DNA of 64,000 nucleotides from Rosettibacter firmus (GCF_036860695.1 NZ_JAYKGJ010000001.1:310001-374000); one strand, 5' to 3'. Shown: positions 45,827 through 56,355, numbered from the stretch's first letter. Notes: generated from the sequence alone by a model not told the origin. Made by a program: numbers and translations.

Positions 45827-46237
45827 TTACTCCGTTTTCTTTTTTGTGGTACTTTTAGATTTTTTGTTAGTACTTTTTATAGTTGATTCTTCTTCGTTAT
45901 CGAAAGAAATTAATGGGGCATCACCCCAGAGTTTTTCAAGATTATAATAATTTCTTGTTTCATTTCTAAATATATGAACTATTACATCAAAGTAATCTAA
46001 AATAACCCAGTTCAAAGTTTCGTATCCTTCTTTGCTAAAACACTTAATTCCTTTTTTAGTAAGTTTTTCTTCTACTTCATCTGCTATTGCTTTTACCTGT
46101 TTATCAACTTCTGCCGAGCAGATAACAAAAAAGTCAGAAATAGTAGATATTTTACGAATATCGAGTATTTTGATATCGTAGCCTTTTTTATTAAGTATTA
46201 ATTGAGCAATCTGTTTTGCAAATTTTAATGAATCCAC
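45827..46237 (-). CDS. rsfS: Ribosomal silencing factor RsfS
   Basis: 136 residues; binds L14 and blocks subunit joining. Core motifs KGYDIKILDIRKISTISDFF, CSAEVDKQVKAIADEV and WVILDYFDVIVHIF. The C-terminus has an unusual Lys/Ser/Thr-rich tail (about 25 residues). Encoded directly after the LytR_C protein. Confidence 0.94.
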   Translation of the reverse strand: MDSLKFAKQIAQLILNKKGYDIKILDIRKISTISDFFVICSAEVDKQVKAIADEVEEKLTKKGIKCFSKEGYETLNWVILDYFDVIVHIFRNETRNYYNLEKLWGDAPLISFDNEEESTIKSTNKKSKSTTKKKTE

Positions 46238-46244
46238 CAGAGCC

Positions 46245-46727
46245 TCATTTTAATGGTTTTAAGTTATAATAATCTTTTCCAATAATAATAGAAACATCGA
46301 GAAAGTAATTATCATTTAATTGTTGAATTACATTTTCTCTTTTTACTCCAAGAGCTTCTGCAACTTTATATGCATTAGCTTTTCTTCCAGTTCTATCAAT
46401 AATTATTGTTTCATCCATATCATTGTTAATATAATTACCAATATTAACAACATCGAATCCATTGTTTCTTAAATATTCTGTAAATCTATCTGCAACACCA
46501 GAAACATTGCAACCATTTAAAACTTCAACCTGAATAATATCGGAAGGTAATTGTAGATCTGTATTAGTTGTAGTCTTAGCATCAGAAATTTTTAGATACA
46601 AAGAGTATAACATAAAAATGATAATAGCAAGTAAAAAGAAATTAATAATATTCAAAAGGAGGTTTACAGAGGAAGATTTTATATCTGTTCTTTTCTTAGC
46701 GGATTTTTTAATGCTATTTTTTTCCAA
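46245..46727 (-). CDS. Membrane-anchored LytR C-terminal-domain protein
   Basis: 160 residues: a basic N-terminus, one TM helix (about 27-45), then a LytR_C domain (VEVLNGCNVSGVADRFTEYL, RKANAYKVAEALG). The domain is found at the end of LCP cell-wall ligases and as a stand-alone protein next to rsfS in many Bacteroidota; its ligand is unknown. Confidence 0.82.
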   Translation of the reverse strand: MEKNSIKKSAKKRTDIKSSSVNLLLNIINFFLLAIIIFMLYSLYLKISDAKTTTNTDLQLPSDIIQVEVLNGCNVSGVADRFTEYLRNNGFDVVNIGNYINNDMDETIIIDRTGRKANAYKVAEALGVKRENVIQQLNDNYFLDVSIIIGKDYYNLKPLK

Positions 46728-46779
46728 TTGTTGTGCGGATTATTTAAGCTAAAATTACGAATCTAAATTTAATAAAAAT

Positions 46780-47274
46780 CTATCTTTCATTATCATAATT
46801 GAATCTTTCAAACATATCCCTGTAATAAAAATTTGAGTAATAATTGTAAGGATAATAATAAGAAGGTATGTTTCTGTATTGAAAAGTTATGGACATATTT
46901 TCAGTAGGTTTATAATTAATTTGTGCACGACTTAAATACAGTCCATTAATTTTATTTGAAAATTCTTTCCCAAATGAATTAAAAGGTGAATTTACAAGAC
47001 TGATATCAGCTTGAATATTTAATTTATCATTAATTCTGTAAAACATACTGTTTGTATATGTGGTTAATGCTAAACTTCCTGCTGCACCAAATGTTTGATA
47101 AGATATATCAAATGTATGGTTCATTTTAAAATTTTCTGATTTAAAAAAATTAAATAAACTGGATGAATAATTTTTAATGACCCCATTTCTAATGTCGACA
47201 CTGTTATTCTGATCTTTAAACTGTGCATTAAGAGTAGCTACACCAATTAACATAAGAAATAAAAGCTTTTTCAT
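46780..47274 (-). CDS. Secreted protein of unknown function
   Basis: 164 residues. Signal peptide MKKLLFLMLIGVATLNAQ, then amphipathic beta-like strands (MFYRINDKLNIQADISLV, MSITFQYRNIPSYYY) and a Tyr/Asn-rich C-terminus. ATG 47274 follows CGAGGTTTACT; the frame extends to 47325 without a good start. Possibly a small outer-membrane barrel. No family recognised. Confidence 0.65.
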   Translation of the reverse strand: MKKLLFLMLIGVATLNAQFKDQNNSVDIRNGVIKNYSSSLFNFFKSENFKMNHTFDISYQTFGAAGSLALTTYTNSMFYRINDKLNIQADISLVNSPFNSFGKEFSNKINGLYLSRAQINYKPTENMSITFQYRNIPSYYYPYNYYSNFYYRDMFERFNYDNER

Positions 47275-47386
47275 AGTAAACCTCGCTTTTTGACATTTAA
47301 CATTCGACTTTAAAGATTGTTTCAAAATTCTTACACAATTTTAGAATATCTTTTTTAAAGTATCAAGGTATTAAAATATTATCACA

Positions 47387-47845
47387 TTACTTTACTAAAA
47401 CTACCATCTCAATTTCAACAGGTGCATTTAATGGTAAATCACTAACACCTACTGCAGAGCGTGCGTGTTTCCCTTTTTCACCAAATACGTTAATTAAAAA
47501 CTCTGATGCACCATTAGCAATTTTTGGTTGCTCTAAATATCCAATTCTGGAATTTACATAGACAGTTAACTTCACAATTTGTTCAATTCGATCAAGGTCG
47601 CCTATCAATGATTTAATTGCACTTAAACAATTAACAACACACATTTGAGCGCATTCTTTTGCTTTTTCCTCTCCTACTTCGTAACCTACTTTCCCTTCGG
47701 CTATTAATTTACCATTTTTAATTGGTAGCTGCCCCGAGGTAAAAATAAAATCTCCAATTCTGTTAGCTGGTACATAAGCTGCAATTGGTTTGGGTGCATT
47801 TGGAAGATCGAAACCTAATATTTCTCGAATTTTTTGTTCATACAT
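47387..47845 (-). CDS. RidA/YjgF-family protein
   Basis: 152 residues of the Rid family: FTSGQLPIK, the active-site Arg near EKGKHARSAVGVSDLPLNAPVEIEM. The sequence has a longer N-terminus than E. coli RidA, like the Rid-related subgroup, so imine deaminase activity is likely but not certain. A TATATTTG box on the reverse strand (47877-47870) precedes a GGAGGAG ribosome-binding site. Confidence 0.88.
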   Translation of the reverse strand: MYEQKIREILGFDLPNAPKPIAAYVPANRIGDFIFTSGQLPIKNGKLIAEGKVGYEVGEEKAKECAQMCVVNCLSAIKSLIGDLDRIEQIVKLTVYVNSRIGYLEQPKIANGASEFLINVFGEKGKHARSAVGVSDLPLNAPVEIEMVVLVK

Positions 47846-47948
47846 TTTTACTCCTCCATAATTTCATTGCAAATATATTGAAATTATTTTTTTATTTATA
47901 AAAATTAATAAATATTATTAAAATTAGATTTTTATAGAAACCAATACT

Positions 47949-47956
47949 TATCTTTG
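47949..47956 (+). promoter_or_regulatory. -7 promoter box for mazG
   Basis: TATCTTTG fits TAnnTTTG exactly and lies 19 bp upstream of the mazG ATG, giving a very short leader containing AAAAAAAGGTG. The -33 element is not obvious. Confidence 0.45.
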
Positions 47957-47975
47957 CAATAAAAAAAGGTGAATT

Positions 47976-48737
47976 ATGACTGGTGAAAAATTTGAAGAAC
48001 TATACAATATTATGAAAAGATTAAGAAAAGAATGTCCATGGGATCGAGAACAAACTCACGATTCAATTAAAGGAGCAACGATAGAAGAAACTTATGAATT
48101 GATAGAAGCAATAGATGAAAAAAATTATGATGAAATGAAAGCAGAACTTGGAGATCTTTTACTTCATATTTTGTTTCACTCTGTAATGGCTGAAGAAGAT
48201 AAACACTTCAATATAAATGATGTTATTGATACAATAAAAGAAAAATTAATTCGACGTCATCCACATGTATTTGGTGAAGTAAAAGTAAATGGCACAGATG
48301 AGATTCTTAAAAACTGGGAAGAAATTAAATTATCAGAAGGGAGAGAATCGATTCTGGAAGGTGTTCCAAAAAATTTACCCAGTTTAGCAAGGGCATATAG
48401 ATTGCAAGAAAAAGCTTCCAAGATAGGATTCGACTGGAGCAATAAAGAGGATGTATGGAAAAAAGTTTTAGAAGAAATAAATGAAATGCATGCCTGTGAA
48501 AAATTGAATAATCATAAAAAATTAGAAGAAGAAATTGGGGATGTCTTTTTTGCTTTAACAAATTATGCAAGATTTCTTGGTATTAATCCAGAGAATGCGT
48601 TGAGAATAACCAACGAAAAATTTATTGCACGTTTTAATTATGTTGAAAGTAAAATTAAAGAAAGTGGTAAATCTATAACTCAATCTTCTCTCGAAGAGAT
48701 GGATAAATACTGGGAGGAAAGTAAATCTAAATTATAA
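47976..48737 (+). CDS. mazG: Nucleoside triphosphate pyrophosphohydrolase MazG
   Basis: 253 residues. Two tandem MazG domains: the first has KRLRKECPWDREQTHDSI, EETYELIEAI and ELGDLLLHILFHS; the second has EEIGDVFFALTNYARFLG. It hydrolyses (d)NTPs to monophosphates. Divergent from ridA and convergent with phoH. Confidence 0.95.
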   Translation: MTGEKFEELYNIMKRLRKECPWDREQTHDSIKGATIEETYELIEAIDEKNYDEMKAELGDLLLHILFHSVMAEEDKHFNINDVIDTIKEKLIRRHPHVFGEVKVNGTDEILKNWEEIKLSEGRESILEGVPKNLPSLARAYRLQEKASKIGFDWSNKEDVWKKVLEEINEMHACEKLNNHKKLEEEIGDVFFALTNYARFLGINPENALRITNEKFIARFNYVESKIKESGKSITQSSLEEMDKYWEESKSKL

Positions 48738-48767
48738 GTGTTCATTTACAATTTATGAAATTAAGAT

Positions 48768-49751
48768 TCAACTTTTATTTCCATTATAATGCTTTTCGTA
48801 AGCATCAATAATATCTTTTACAAGTTTATGGCGAACAACATCTGTCTTATCAAAATAAACAAAACTTACACCTTCAATACCTTTTAATATTTCTTTTACC
48901 TGAACTAGTCCACTTTGAGAATATGAAGGTAAATCGATTTGTGTTATATCACCAGTAATTATTGCTTTAGAATTTGGTCCTAATCTTGTTAAAAACATTT
49001 TCATTTGCATGCCAGTAGCATTTTGTGCTTCATCAAGAATTACATAAGCGTTATTAAGTGTTCTACCTCGCATATAAGCAAGTGGTACAATTTCAATAAT
49101 TCCTTTTTCAATATAGTTTCTCAGTTGTTCTAAAGGTAACATTTCTTCAAGTGCATCGTAAAGAGGTCTTAAATATGGATCAATTTTTTCTCTGAAGTCT
49201 CCGGGTAAAAATCCTAAACTTTCTCCAGCCTCTACAGCAGGTCGTGCTAATATTATTTTTTTCACCAAACCTTTTTTGAGTGCAGCCACTGCTAAAGCAA
49301 CTGCCAGATAAGTTTTACCGGTGCCAGCTGGACCAATAGCAAAGCAGATATCATTTTCTCTAACAGATTTTATGTATTGAACTTGATTTGGTGTTTTAGC
49401 TTTTATAACATCTTTTTTAGAATATAAAACTATGTTATCATATTCATTCTCACTTATAATTTCTTTACCTTGAAGTGTTAAATCGATTATAGTTTCTACA
49501 TCATTAGCCTGTAATTTTCCTGTAGTATTTAGAACAAAAATCATTTCCTTAAAAACTTTTTCGATAGCATTAACTTCTTCTTCGACACCCTGAATAATTA
49601 CATTATCACCCCTTACAACAATATTACTCGAAAATCTATTTTCGATTGGTTTCAGATTTGAATCTCTATAACCGAGTAAAGAAATTAAATCAACGTTTTC
49701 TAATTTTAATACTTTTTCTATTTGCGTAAGCACCTCCTTTTTAATAAACAA
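48768..49751 (-). CDS. phoH: PhoH-family ATPase with uncertain non-AUG start
   Basis: About 317-327 residues. Walker A GPAGTGKTYLAVALAVAALK, Walker B VILDEAQNAT and a KH-like N-terminal region match the PhoH (YbeZ) family, linked to RNA metabolism. The only standard in-frame start, TTG at 49751, lies in the T-tract of a terminator. The strong AAGGAGGTG (49739-49731) lies downstream of it, and after that the next codons are CTT, ACG (49727), CAA and ATA (49721). The true start may be ACG or ATA. Confidence 0.9.
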   Translation of the reverse strand: MFIKKEVLTQIEKVLKLENVDLISLLGYRDSNLKPIENRFSSNIVVRGDNVIIQGVEEEVNAIEKVFKEMIFVLNTTGKLQANDVETIIDLTLQGKEIISENEYDNIVLYSKKDVIKAKTPNQVQYIKSVRENDICFAIGPAGTGKTYLAVALAVAALKKGLVKKIILARPAVEAGESLGFLPGDFREKIDPYLRPLYDALEEMLPLEQLRNYIEKGIIEIVPLAYMRGRTLNNAYVILDEAQNATGMQMKMFLTRLGPNSKAIITGDITQIDLPSYSQSGLVQVKEILKGIEGVSFVYFDKTDVVRHKLVKDIIDAYEKHYNGNKS

Positions 49752-49785
49752 AAAGCCCTCTTCATTATTAAATGAAAAGGGCTTT
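49751..49785 (-). terminator. Intrinsic terminator between the LysM gene and phoH
   Basis: Reverse-strand hairpin AAAGCCCTTTTCATT / AATGAAGAGGGCTTT (one mismatch) around TAAT, followed by a T-run. It ends the LysM gene and sits right against the phoH ribosome-binding site. Confidence 0.85.
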
Positions 49786-49826
49786 ATGTAAATTATATTT
49801 TAACACTTTTTGAAAACGAAACCCAA

Positions 49827-50522
49827 TTATTTTGCAGTTTGTGCTGGAGGAGCTGGCTTGTAATTTCTTCTAATTTTATCATATTTAGCCTTTTCCTCTT
49901 CTGTCAAATTAGGAATCTTAAATACCTGTTTAGGATAAATCAAATCTGGATTTTTAATTTTATCACGATTAGCTCTGTAAATAATTGGCCAGGCAAATGG
50001 ATTATCATAATGTTCTTTCTTTTTAGCAATATTCCAGAGGCAATCACCTTTTACAACAGTATAATTAATTTCCTTTGGAGCTTCTACCCATGCATCAAGT
50101 TTTCTTTGTAATTGATTATGAACTTTATCAAAAAATTCTGGAAGAGCAGATATTTTATTTTTCTTCATCCCATCTAATTCTGCCTGTCGATCTGCTTTTG
50201 GAGCTTCTTTATTGTCAATTTTTTTGGTTAATGCATCAAGTTTAGTTCTAAAATTATCAACATCAGCTTTTGTTGCACCTACCATAGAATATAATTCTTT
50301 CATACAATCATCATAACTTTGTAGTTTTTCATTTGTAGCTTTCAAATCAGCAACTTCTTTCTTAAGTGCGTTTAATTCTGTTGTTAAAGATGCCTTTCTT
50401 TCAGTCAAACGATTTATTTCATTTTGCCACTCCTCTTTTGTCATTTCTTGCTCCTGCGCAAAAACATTAGCGGAGAGGAGTATTAAAGCTATAATTCCGA
50501 ATAAATATTTGTAAACTTTCAT
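49827..50522 (-). CDS. Secreted coiled-coil LysM protein
   Basis: 231 residues: a signal peptide ending ANVFAQ, a long coiled coil (30-125), and a C-terminal LysM domain (YTVVKGDCLWNIAKKK to QVFKIP, about 155-210). LysM binds peptidoglycan, so this is a periplasmic or outer-membrane-associated envelope protein. It is preceded by a coiled-coil lipoprotein gene with a similar layout; the two may work together at the cell wall. Confidence 0.85.
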   Translation of the reverse strand: MKVYKYLFGIIALILLSANVFAQEQEMTKEEWQNEINRLTERKASLTTELNALKKEVADLKATNEKLQSYDDCMKELYSMVGATKADVDNFRTKLDALTKKIDNKEAPKADRQAELDGMKKNKISALPEFFDKVHNQLQRKLDAWVEAPKEINYTVVKGDCLWNIAKKKEHYDNPFAWPIIYRANRDKIKNPDLIYPKQVFKIPNLTEEEKAKYDKIRRNYKPAPPAQTAK

Positions 50523-50553
50523 TATTCCTCCTTTATGTTATTAAACTTTATTT

Positions 50554-50829
50554 TTATAAACCAAGTTTTTCAAGATTTTTTTTGGTCTCTGCTTTAATTT
50601 TTGCGCACTCATCGAGCTTTGCATTTTTTTCTGCAATTTCTCTTTCAAGGGCTGCTTTTTCACTCTTTAAAGAATTAACTTCCTTCTCAAGTGCTTTTAC
50701 TTCTGAACGTAAAGCTTCTAACTCTGCCATTTCTTTTTCCGATACTCCACCACAACCTGCTAAACTAAACAATCCAACAAATAAGGCTGTAATAAGCCCG
50801 GTACTAATTAATTTTTTGGTCTTTTTCAT
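50554..50829 (-). CDS. Small coiled-coil lipoprotein
   Basis: 91 residues. A lipoprotein signal (LFSLAGCG, lipobox LAGC) and a continuous coiled coil (MAELEALRSEVKALEKEV and onwards) recall Lpp-type or TolA-accessory helical lipoproteins. It ends 31 bp before the LysM gene, likely as an operon. Function unknown. Confidence 0.8.
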   Translation of the reverse strand: MKKTKKLISTGLITALFVGLFSLAGCGGVSEKEMAELEALRSEVKALEKEVNSLKSEKAALEREIAEKNAKLDECAKIKAETKKNLEKLGL

Positions 50830-50973
50830 ATGCTTCTCCTTTAGTTAGTGAAAATTTGTAAACTTTATCTAAGTATTACTAAAAAATTAAAGAGCGTTTA
50901 TAATTAAATATAAATATAATTATTTTCTTAATAAAATAAAGTAAATTCGTTATACTATTAAATAAAATTATTA

Positions 50974-51654
50974 TTAAATCAGCCTTTTTTCAACTAAACT
51001 GGTATAGTTGTTCCCGGCTATAATCAGGTGATCAAAAACTTTTATCTCCAATAAATTTCCAGCTTCAACTAATTTTCTGGTTATAGAAATATCTTCTTTG
51101 CTTGGGTCTGGATTACCACTTGGATGATTGTGAAGTAAAATTATGTTTGCAGAATTATTTTCAATTGCAACTTTAAATATTTCCCTTGCATGTACAACAC
51201 TTGAATTTAAATTACCTACTGAGATTAGTTCATACTTTATAATTTTATTAGCAGTATTAAGGCATATTACATAAAATTTTTCTTTTACTTCATCACGTAA
51301 TAGAGGAATAAAAATTTCTGCTACATCCTGTGGAGATGTAATTTTTTTATTTGAGAACCATTTCTTCTGTGCATCAGCTCTTCTACTTATTTCAAATGCA
51401 GCTATTAATGTAGCTGCTTTATCTTTCCCTATACCCGGGAAATTTCTTATTGCATCTATAGTTTGCATAGAGAGTATATTCAAATTTCCATATTTACTTA
51501 TCAAGCTTTGTGCAATTTGAATTACATTTTTTCCTTTAGTTCCTGTCCTTAATAATATAGCAATCAATTCTGCATCAGAAAGACTTTGTGCACCTCTTAA
51601 AATTAATTTTTCTCTGGGCCTATCGTCAGGTGGTAGTTCTTTTACCCTCGACAT
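50974..51654 (-). CDS. radC: RadC/JAB-domain DNA repair-type protein
   Basis: 226 residues. N-terminal helix-hairpin-helix (NFPGIGKDKAATLIAAFEI) and a C-terminal JAMM metalloprotease-like domain with HNHPSGNPDPSKED. The start ATG at 51654 lies two bases after the guaA stop; the open frame reaches 51669. The family is annotated as DNA repair, but its real activity is unresolved. Confidence 0.92.
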   Translation of the reverse strand: MSRVKELPPDDRPREKLILRGAQSLSDAELIAILLRTGTKGKNVIQIAQSLISKYGNLNILSMQTIDAIRNFPGIGKDKAATLIAAFEISRRADAQKKWFSNKKITSPQDVAEIFIPLLRDEVKEKFYVICLNTANKIIKYELISVGNLNSSVVHAREIFKVAIENNSANIILLHNHPSGNPDPSKEDISITRKLVEAGNLLEIKVFDHLIIAGNNYTSLVEKRLI

Positions 51655-51655
51655 T

Positions 51656-53197
51656 TTATTCCCATTCAATTGTTGAAGGTGGTTTTGAACTTATATCGTA
51701 TACTACACGATTTATTCCTTTAACAGAACGAATTATTTTATTTGCTACTTTCTCTAAAAAGTTATAGTCGAATCGAAACCAGTCAGCTGTCATTCCGTCT
51801 ACAGAAGTTACAGCTCTTAAAGCCAGTACATTTTCATAAGTTCTGGAATCTCCCATAACACCAACACTTTGAACTGGAAGTAATACAGCAAAAGCCTGCC
51901 AGATTTGATTATAATAACCTTCTTCGTGTAATAAATTAATGAAAATATCATCAGCTTCGCGTAAAATATCTAATCTTTCTTTTGTTATTTCACCCAAAAC
52001 TCTAACAGCAAGTCCAGGACCAGGGAAGGGATGACGATTAATAAATAATTCAGGTAATCCTAATTCTTTCCCTATTGCACGCACTTCGTCTTTAAATAAT
52101 TCTCGAAAAGGTTCAATTAATTTTAAATTCATTTTTTCTGGAAGACCACCAACGTTGTGATGAGTTTTAATTGTAACGGATTTCCCTTTTACAGAAACAG
52201 ATTCTATTACATCAGGATATAATGTTCCCTGTACTAAAAACTCTGCATCTTGAAATTTACGAGCTTCATTTTCAAAGACTTCGATAAAAGTGTTGCCAAT
52301 TATTTTTCTTTTCTTTTCCGGATCGATTACATTTTTTAATCTTTCTAAAAATAAATCTGAAGCATCAACAAATATTAACTGGATATTAAAATTGTCTCGA
52401 AATAATTTAATAATTTCAGAACTTTCATTTTTTCTCATCAAGCCAGTATCGACATGAATACAAATTAAATTTTCTTTTAATGCTCGATGCACTAAAACTG
52501 CTGCAACAGAAGAATCAACTCCCCCACTTAAAGCACAAATTGCTTTTTTGTTACCAACTTTTTCTTTAATATCATTAATTGTTGTTGTAATAAAATTTTC
52601 CGGAGTCCAATCAGGTTTACATTTACAAATATGAAATAAAAAATTATCGATGATTTTTTTACCTTCCTGTGTATGTGCTACTTCTGGATGAAATTGAAGT
52701 CCATAAATTTTTCTTTTTGAATCTGATATTGCACAGATAGGCGAATTTTCTGTTTTAGCTGTTACTATAAAACCTTCTGGTAATTCAGTTATAAAATCGC
52801 CGTGACTCATCCACACAATTGATTTATTCGTAACATCTTCAAGCAATTCATCTTTGTCAATGATTTGCAATTGAACTTTTCCATACTCTCTATTTTTTGC
52901 AGGTTCAACTTTACCATTAAAATATTTTGCTATTAATTGCATTCCATAACAAATACCAAGTACTGGAATATTCAGATCAAATATTTTTCTATCGACTGTA
53001 AGAGCATCTTCATCATAAACACTCATTGGGCCACCAGAAAGGATGATTCCAGTTGGTTTTTCATTTATAATTTTTTCTATTGGAACATTACAGGGTAAAA
53101 TTTCAGAATAAACTTTAGATTCACGAATGCGGCGAGCAATCAATTGAGTATATTGAGAACCAAAATCTAATACCAATATTTTTTGTGGATGAGTCAT
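51656..53197 (-). CDS. guaA: GMP synthase (glutamine-hydrolysing)
   Basis: 513 residues. Class I glutamine amidotransferase domain (nucleophile in [18 protein letters not shown]), ATP-pyrophosphatase P-loop ([14 protein letters not shown]), and the GMP synthase dimerisation domain ending [16 protein letters not shown] 53197 (MTHPQ) is preferred to the TTG at 53206. Confidence 0.97.
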   Translation of the reverse strand: MTHPQKILVLDFGSQYTQLIARRIRESKVYSEILPCNVPIEKIINEKPTGIILSGGPMSVYDEDALTVDRKIFDLNIPVLGICYGMQLIAKYFNGKVEPAKNREYGKVQLQIIDKDELLEDVTNKSIVWMSHGDFITELPEGFIVTAKTENSPICAISDSKRKIYGLQFHPEVAHTQEGKKIIDNFLFHICKCKPDWTPENFITTTINDIKEKVGNKKAICALSGGVDSSVAAVLVHRALKENLICIHVDTGLMRKNESSEIIKLFRDNFNIQLIFVDASDLFLERLKNVIDPEKKRKIIGNTFIEVFENEARKFQDAEFLVQGTLYPDVIESVSVKGKSVTIKTHHNVGGLPEKMNLKLIEPFRELFKDEVRAIGKELGLPELFINRHPFPGPGLAVRVLGEITKERLDILREADDIFINLLHEEGYYNQIWQAFAVLLPVQSVGVMGDSRTYENVLALRAVTSVDGMTADWFRFDYNFLEKVANKIIRSVKGINRVVYDISSKPPSTIEWE

Positions 53198-53239
53198 AAT
53201 AAACAAATTCTATCAATAATAATTCATATAATAACTTAA

Positions 53240-53620
53240 TTAACTACTCAGTTGTGCTTCATATTCTTCGGCATTCAATAGTTCATTAACTTGTTGTGGA
53301 TTTGTTAATTCAATTTTAATTATCCATCCTTCGCCATATGGATCTGAATTAATTAATTGTGGTTCACTATTAATTTTAGGATTAATCTCAATAATTTTTC
53401 CATCAACTGGTGCATATAAATCACTTACTGTTTTTACTGCTTCTATAGTACCAAAAGGTTCACCCATTTTGACCTCTTTTAAATCAGGTTTAATATCGAC
53501 AAAAACTATATCACCTAATTCACTTTGAGCAAAATCGGTGATGCCAATATAACCAATATTACCATCAATCTTTAGCCATTCATGATCTTTTGTATATTTC
53601 AGATTATTCGGAATGTTCAT
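53240..53620 (-). CDS. gcvH: Glycine cleavage system H protein
   Basis: 126 residues with the lipoyl-attachment site GTIEAVKTVSDLY (Lys63). It carries the aminomethyl group between P and T proteins; gcvP and gcvT are not in the window. Eight bases downstream of accC, an unusual but not unprecedented pairing of two carrier systems. Confidence 0.96.
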   Translation of the reverse strand: MNIPNNLKYTKDHEWLKIDGNIGYIGITDFAQSELGDIVFVDIKPDLKEVKMGEPFGTIEAVKTVSDLYAPVDGKIIEINPKINSEPQLINSDPYGEGWIIKIELTNPQQVNELLNAEEYEAQLSS

Positions 53621-53628
53621 AATTACCT

Positions 53629-54969
53629 CTATTTATTATTAAAATATTTATCAATAAAAGAAGTGTCAAAATTTCCTTCTATAAATTTTTCGTGTTCAAG
53701 AACTTTTTTATGGAATGGGATAGTAGTTTTAATTCCTTCAATTGCAAATTCTTCAAAAGCTCTACGTGCACGATTAATAGCATGTTTTCTATCGGTTCCC
53801 CAAACAATCAATTTAGCAATTAAAGAATCGTAATAAGGTGGAATAACATATTCATTATAAACATGAGAATCTACACGAACTCCAAAACCACCGGGGAAAT
53901 GAAGGTATTCAATTTTGCCAGGAGAAGGTCTAAAACCATTTTCAGAGTCTTCTGCATTAATTCTAAATTCAATTGCATGGCCTCTGGGTTCTAATGGTGG
54001 ATCCTGAATTTTTTCTCCGGCAGCAATTAAAATTTGTTGTTTAATTAAGTCAAGATTACGAACCATCTCTGTTACAGGATGTTCTACTTGAATTCTTGTA
54101 TTCATTTCTATGAAATAAAAATTCAGATGTTTATCAACAAGAAATTCAACAGTACCAGCTCCTTCATAATTTACAGCTTTTACTCCAAGTAAAGCTGCTT
54201 CGCCCATTTTTTGTCGTACTTCTGGAGTAATAATTGGCGAAGGAGATTCTTCAATTAGTTTTTGATGTCTTCGTTGAATAGAGCAATCTCTTTCACCATA
54301 ATGATAAGCATTACCATGCGAATCGCTTAATATTTGAATTTCAACATGTCTTGGGTTTTCTATATACTTTTCGATATACAAATCAGGTACACCAAATGCC
54401 GCTTTAGCTTCTGAACTAGCGGTTTGAAATAAAGTTGGCAAATCTTTTTCTTCCCAGACAATTCTCATACCTTTTCCACCACCACCTGCCGATGCTTTAA
54501 GCATAATCGGATAACCAATTTCTTTAGCAATTTTCTTAGCCTCATTAATATCTTTAACTACTCCATTGCTACCTGGAACCACAGGCACGCCAACTTTCTT
54601 CATTGTTTCTTTTGCAAAAGCCTTATCGCCCATCTTTCTTATTGCATCTGCAGATGGACCAATAAACTTTATATTGGAATCAGCACAAATTTCGCTGAAG
54701 TAGGCATTTTCGGCTAAGAATCCATAACCAGGATGAATTGCCTCAGCTCCTGTAATAACAGCTGCCGAAATTATGTTAGGGATTTTCAAATAACTTTCTG
54801 AACTTGGTGGAGGACCAATACATACTGCTTCGTCGGCAAGATATGTATGTAATGATTCTTTATCTGCTTCTGAATAAACAGCAACAGTTTTAATCCCCAT
54901 TTCTTTACAAGTTCGGATAATTCTAAGTGCTATTTCGCCTCGATTAGCTATCAAAATTTTCTTGAACAA
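53629..54969 (-). CDS. accC: Acetyl-CoA carboxylase biotin carboxylase subunit
   Basis: 446 residues. ATP-grasp enzyme: [19 protein letters not shown], glycine-rich loop [32 protein letters not shown] and [14 protein letters not shown]. It carboxylates the biotin on AccB for fatty-acid synthesis. Follows accB by 26 bp. Confidence 0.97.
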   Translation of the reverse strand: MFKKILIANRGEIALRIIRTCKEMGIKTVAVYSEADKESLHTYLADEAVCIGPPPSSESYLKIPNIISAAVITGAEAIHPGYGFLAENAYFSEICADSNIKFIGPSADAIRKMGDKAFAKETMKKVGVPVVPGSNGVVKDINEAKKIAKEIGYPIMLKASAGGGGKGMRIVWEEKDLPTLFQTASSEAKAAFGVPDLYIEKYIENPRHVEIQILSDSHGNAYHYGERDCSIQRRHQKLIEESPSPIITPEVRQKMGEAALLGVKAVNYEGAGTVEFLVDKHLNFYFIEMNTRIQVEHPVTEMVRNLDLIKQQILIAAGEKIQDPPLEPRGHAIEFRINAEDSENGFRPSPGKIEYLHFPGGFGVRVDSHVYNEYVIPPYYDSLIAKLIVWGTDRKHAINRARRAFEEFAIEGIKTTIPFHKKVLEHEKFIEGNFDTSFIDKYFNNK

Positions 54970-54995
54970 TAGAACCTCTCTTAAGTTAGATTAAA

Positions 54996-55469
54996 CTACA
55001 TTAATTCAATTAAAAAAAGAGGTTGATTGTATTCTACTGGTGTGGCATTTTCGACAAGTATTTTTACTATCTTACCGCTCACATCACTCTCAATCTCATT
55101 CATTAATTTCATAGCCTCTACAATACATAAGACAGTTCCAGGAGATACTATATCCCCTACCTGCACATAAGGATCTGCATCGGGGGCAGGTGCTCTGTAA
55201 AATGTTCCTACTATAGGAGACCGTATTTCATGTAAATTCGTTTTCTTTTCTTCTTTAGCTTCAATTAATTTTGGTGCTTCTAAAGCAGGTACAGTACTTT
55301 GATTAATAATTGTTTCAGTTGATACTGGTGTTTGTTGATATGCTATTGCATTTCCAGAATGTGAGTTTTTTGATATTTTGATTTTTAAGTCACCTTCTTC
55401 TACAGAGAAATCTGTTATTTGACTTTGTTCAACGATTTTAATCAACTTCTTAATTAAATTTATATCCAT
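54996..55469 (-). CDS. accB: Biotin carboxyl carrier protein of acetyl-CoA carboxylase
   Basis: 157 residues. An N-terminal helix, a variable linker, and a biotinyl domain with [12 protein letters not shown] (Lys121 is biotinylated) and the BCCP thumb-like insert [10 protein letters not shown]. The 196 bp before the next gene are AT-rich; I see no gene there, and efp is not present. Confidence 0.96.
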   Translation of the reverse strand: MDINLIKKLIKIVEQSQITDFSVEEGDLKIKISKNSHSGNAIAYQQTPVSTETIINQSTVPALEAPKLIEAKEEKKTNLHEIRSPIVGTFYRAPAPDADPYVQVGDIVSPGTVLCIVEAMKLMNEIESDVSGKIVKILVENATPVEYNQPLFLIELM

Positions 55470-55665
55470 GTTCGTTCTTAAATTAGTTTTATTTTAATTG
55501 AAGATTGGTATTACAATTAATTTCTTCCCCGAAGGCTTTAGAAAGGTAATTTTTTTTATAAACAAGTCCATCCTTAAGCAAATAATAATTTTATATTTAA
55601 TTTATTCTTTAAATACAGTGAAATATATTTAGCATTAACTATAAAATCAAGTTAATACTTAAAAT

Positions 55666-56355
55666 TCAACTTTCAACTTGAATTAAATATCTTTCAACTT
55701 CTCTTGCTTCGGGATAAGATTTGTATTCTTTTTTAATAATTTCAAATACTTCTTTAGCTTCTTCCTTTCTATTTAATTTGAGGAGGTCGATCCCTGCTTT
55801 TAATAAATAATCTGCATTCAGAGGATTTTCTTTAGAAATTTTAGCTGCTTTTTTATAAGCATCTACTGCTTTTTCATATTCTTTTTTAGTTTCAAAATAT
55901 ACAGCCTGTCCTGCTAAAGATGCAGCTTTAAATATTAAATTCGAACCATCGTAATCTTTAAAAAATTGATAAGCACTATCAACTTTACCTAAAAACAAAT
56001 AACTATTTGCAAGAAATATTTTTGCTGCTTCCCCTTGTTCTGTGTTACCATAATTTTCTACAATGGTCTTTAATCCTGTTATATTTTGAGCTTTCTGACC
56101 ATAAATAGCTTCATGATACATTCCATTATTATAAAGTGGTATTACTTTAGAAAGTAAATTTGCTGCAGTTATATTATCGCTGGAACGTTTATTAGAGTAT
56201 ATAATTATTGAAACAATTATTAAAGCTACTACTGCTAAACCAATTAAAATTTTTGCCTGATTCTCCAGAAAGAAATTATAAGCCCTGTAATATGAAGTTA
56301 CTAATGGGTCATGTTTAATTTCTTTTTTTGTGATTTTTTTCTTTTTTTCTAACAC
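55666..56355 (-). CDS. Single-TM TPR protein (YfgM-like)
   Basis: 229 residues: a basic N-terminus, one TM helix (about 36-52), then several TPR-like helical repeats (NTEQGEAAKIFLANSYLFLG, KKEYEKAVDAYKKAAKIS, LLKAGIDLLKLNRKEEAKEV). The architecture matches YfgM/ancillary SecYEG or BamD-like periplasmic TPR proteins. Function inferred only from architecture. Confidence 0.8.
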   Translation of the reverse strand: MLEKKKKITKKEIKHDPLVTSYYRAYNFFLENQAKILIGLAVVALIIVSIIIYSNKRSSDNITAANLLSKVIPLYNNGMYHEAIYGQKAQNITGLKTIVENYGNTEQGEAAKIFLANSYLFLGKVDSAYQFFKDYDGSNLIFKAASLAGQAVYFETKKEYEKAVDAYKKAAKISKENPLNADYLLKAGIDLLKLNRKEEAKEVFEIIKKEYKSYPEAREVERYLIQVES

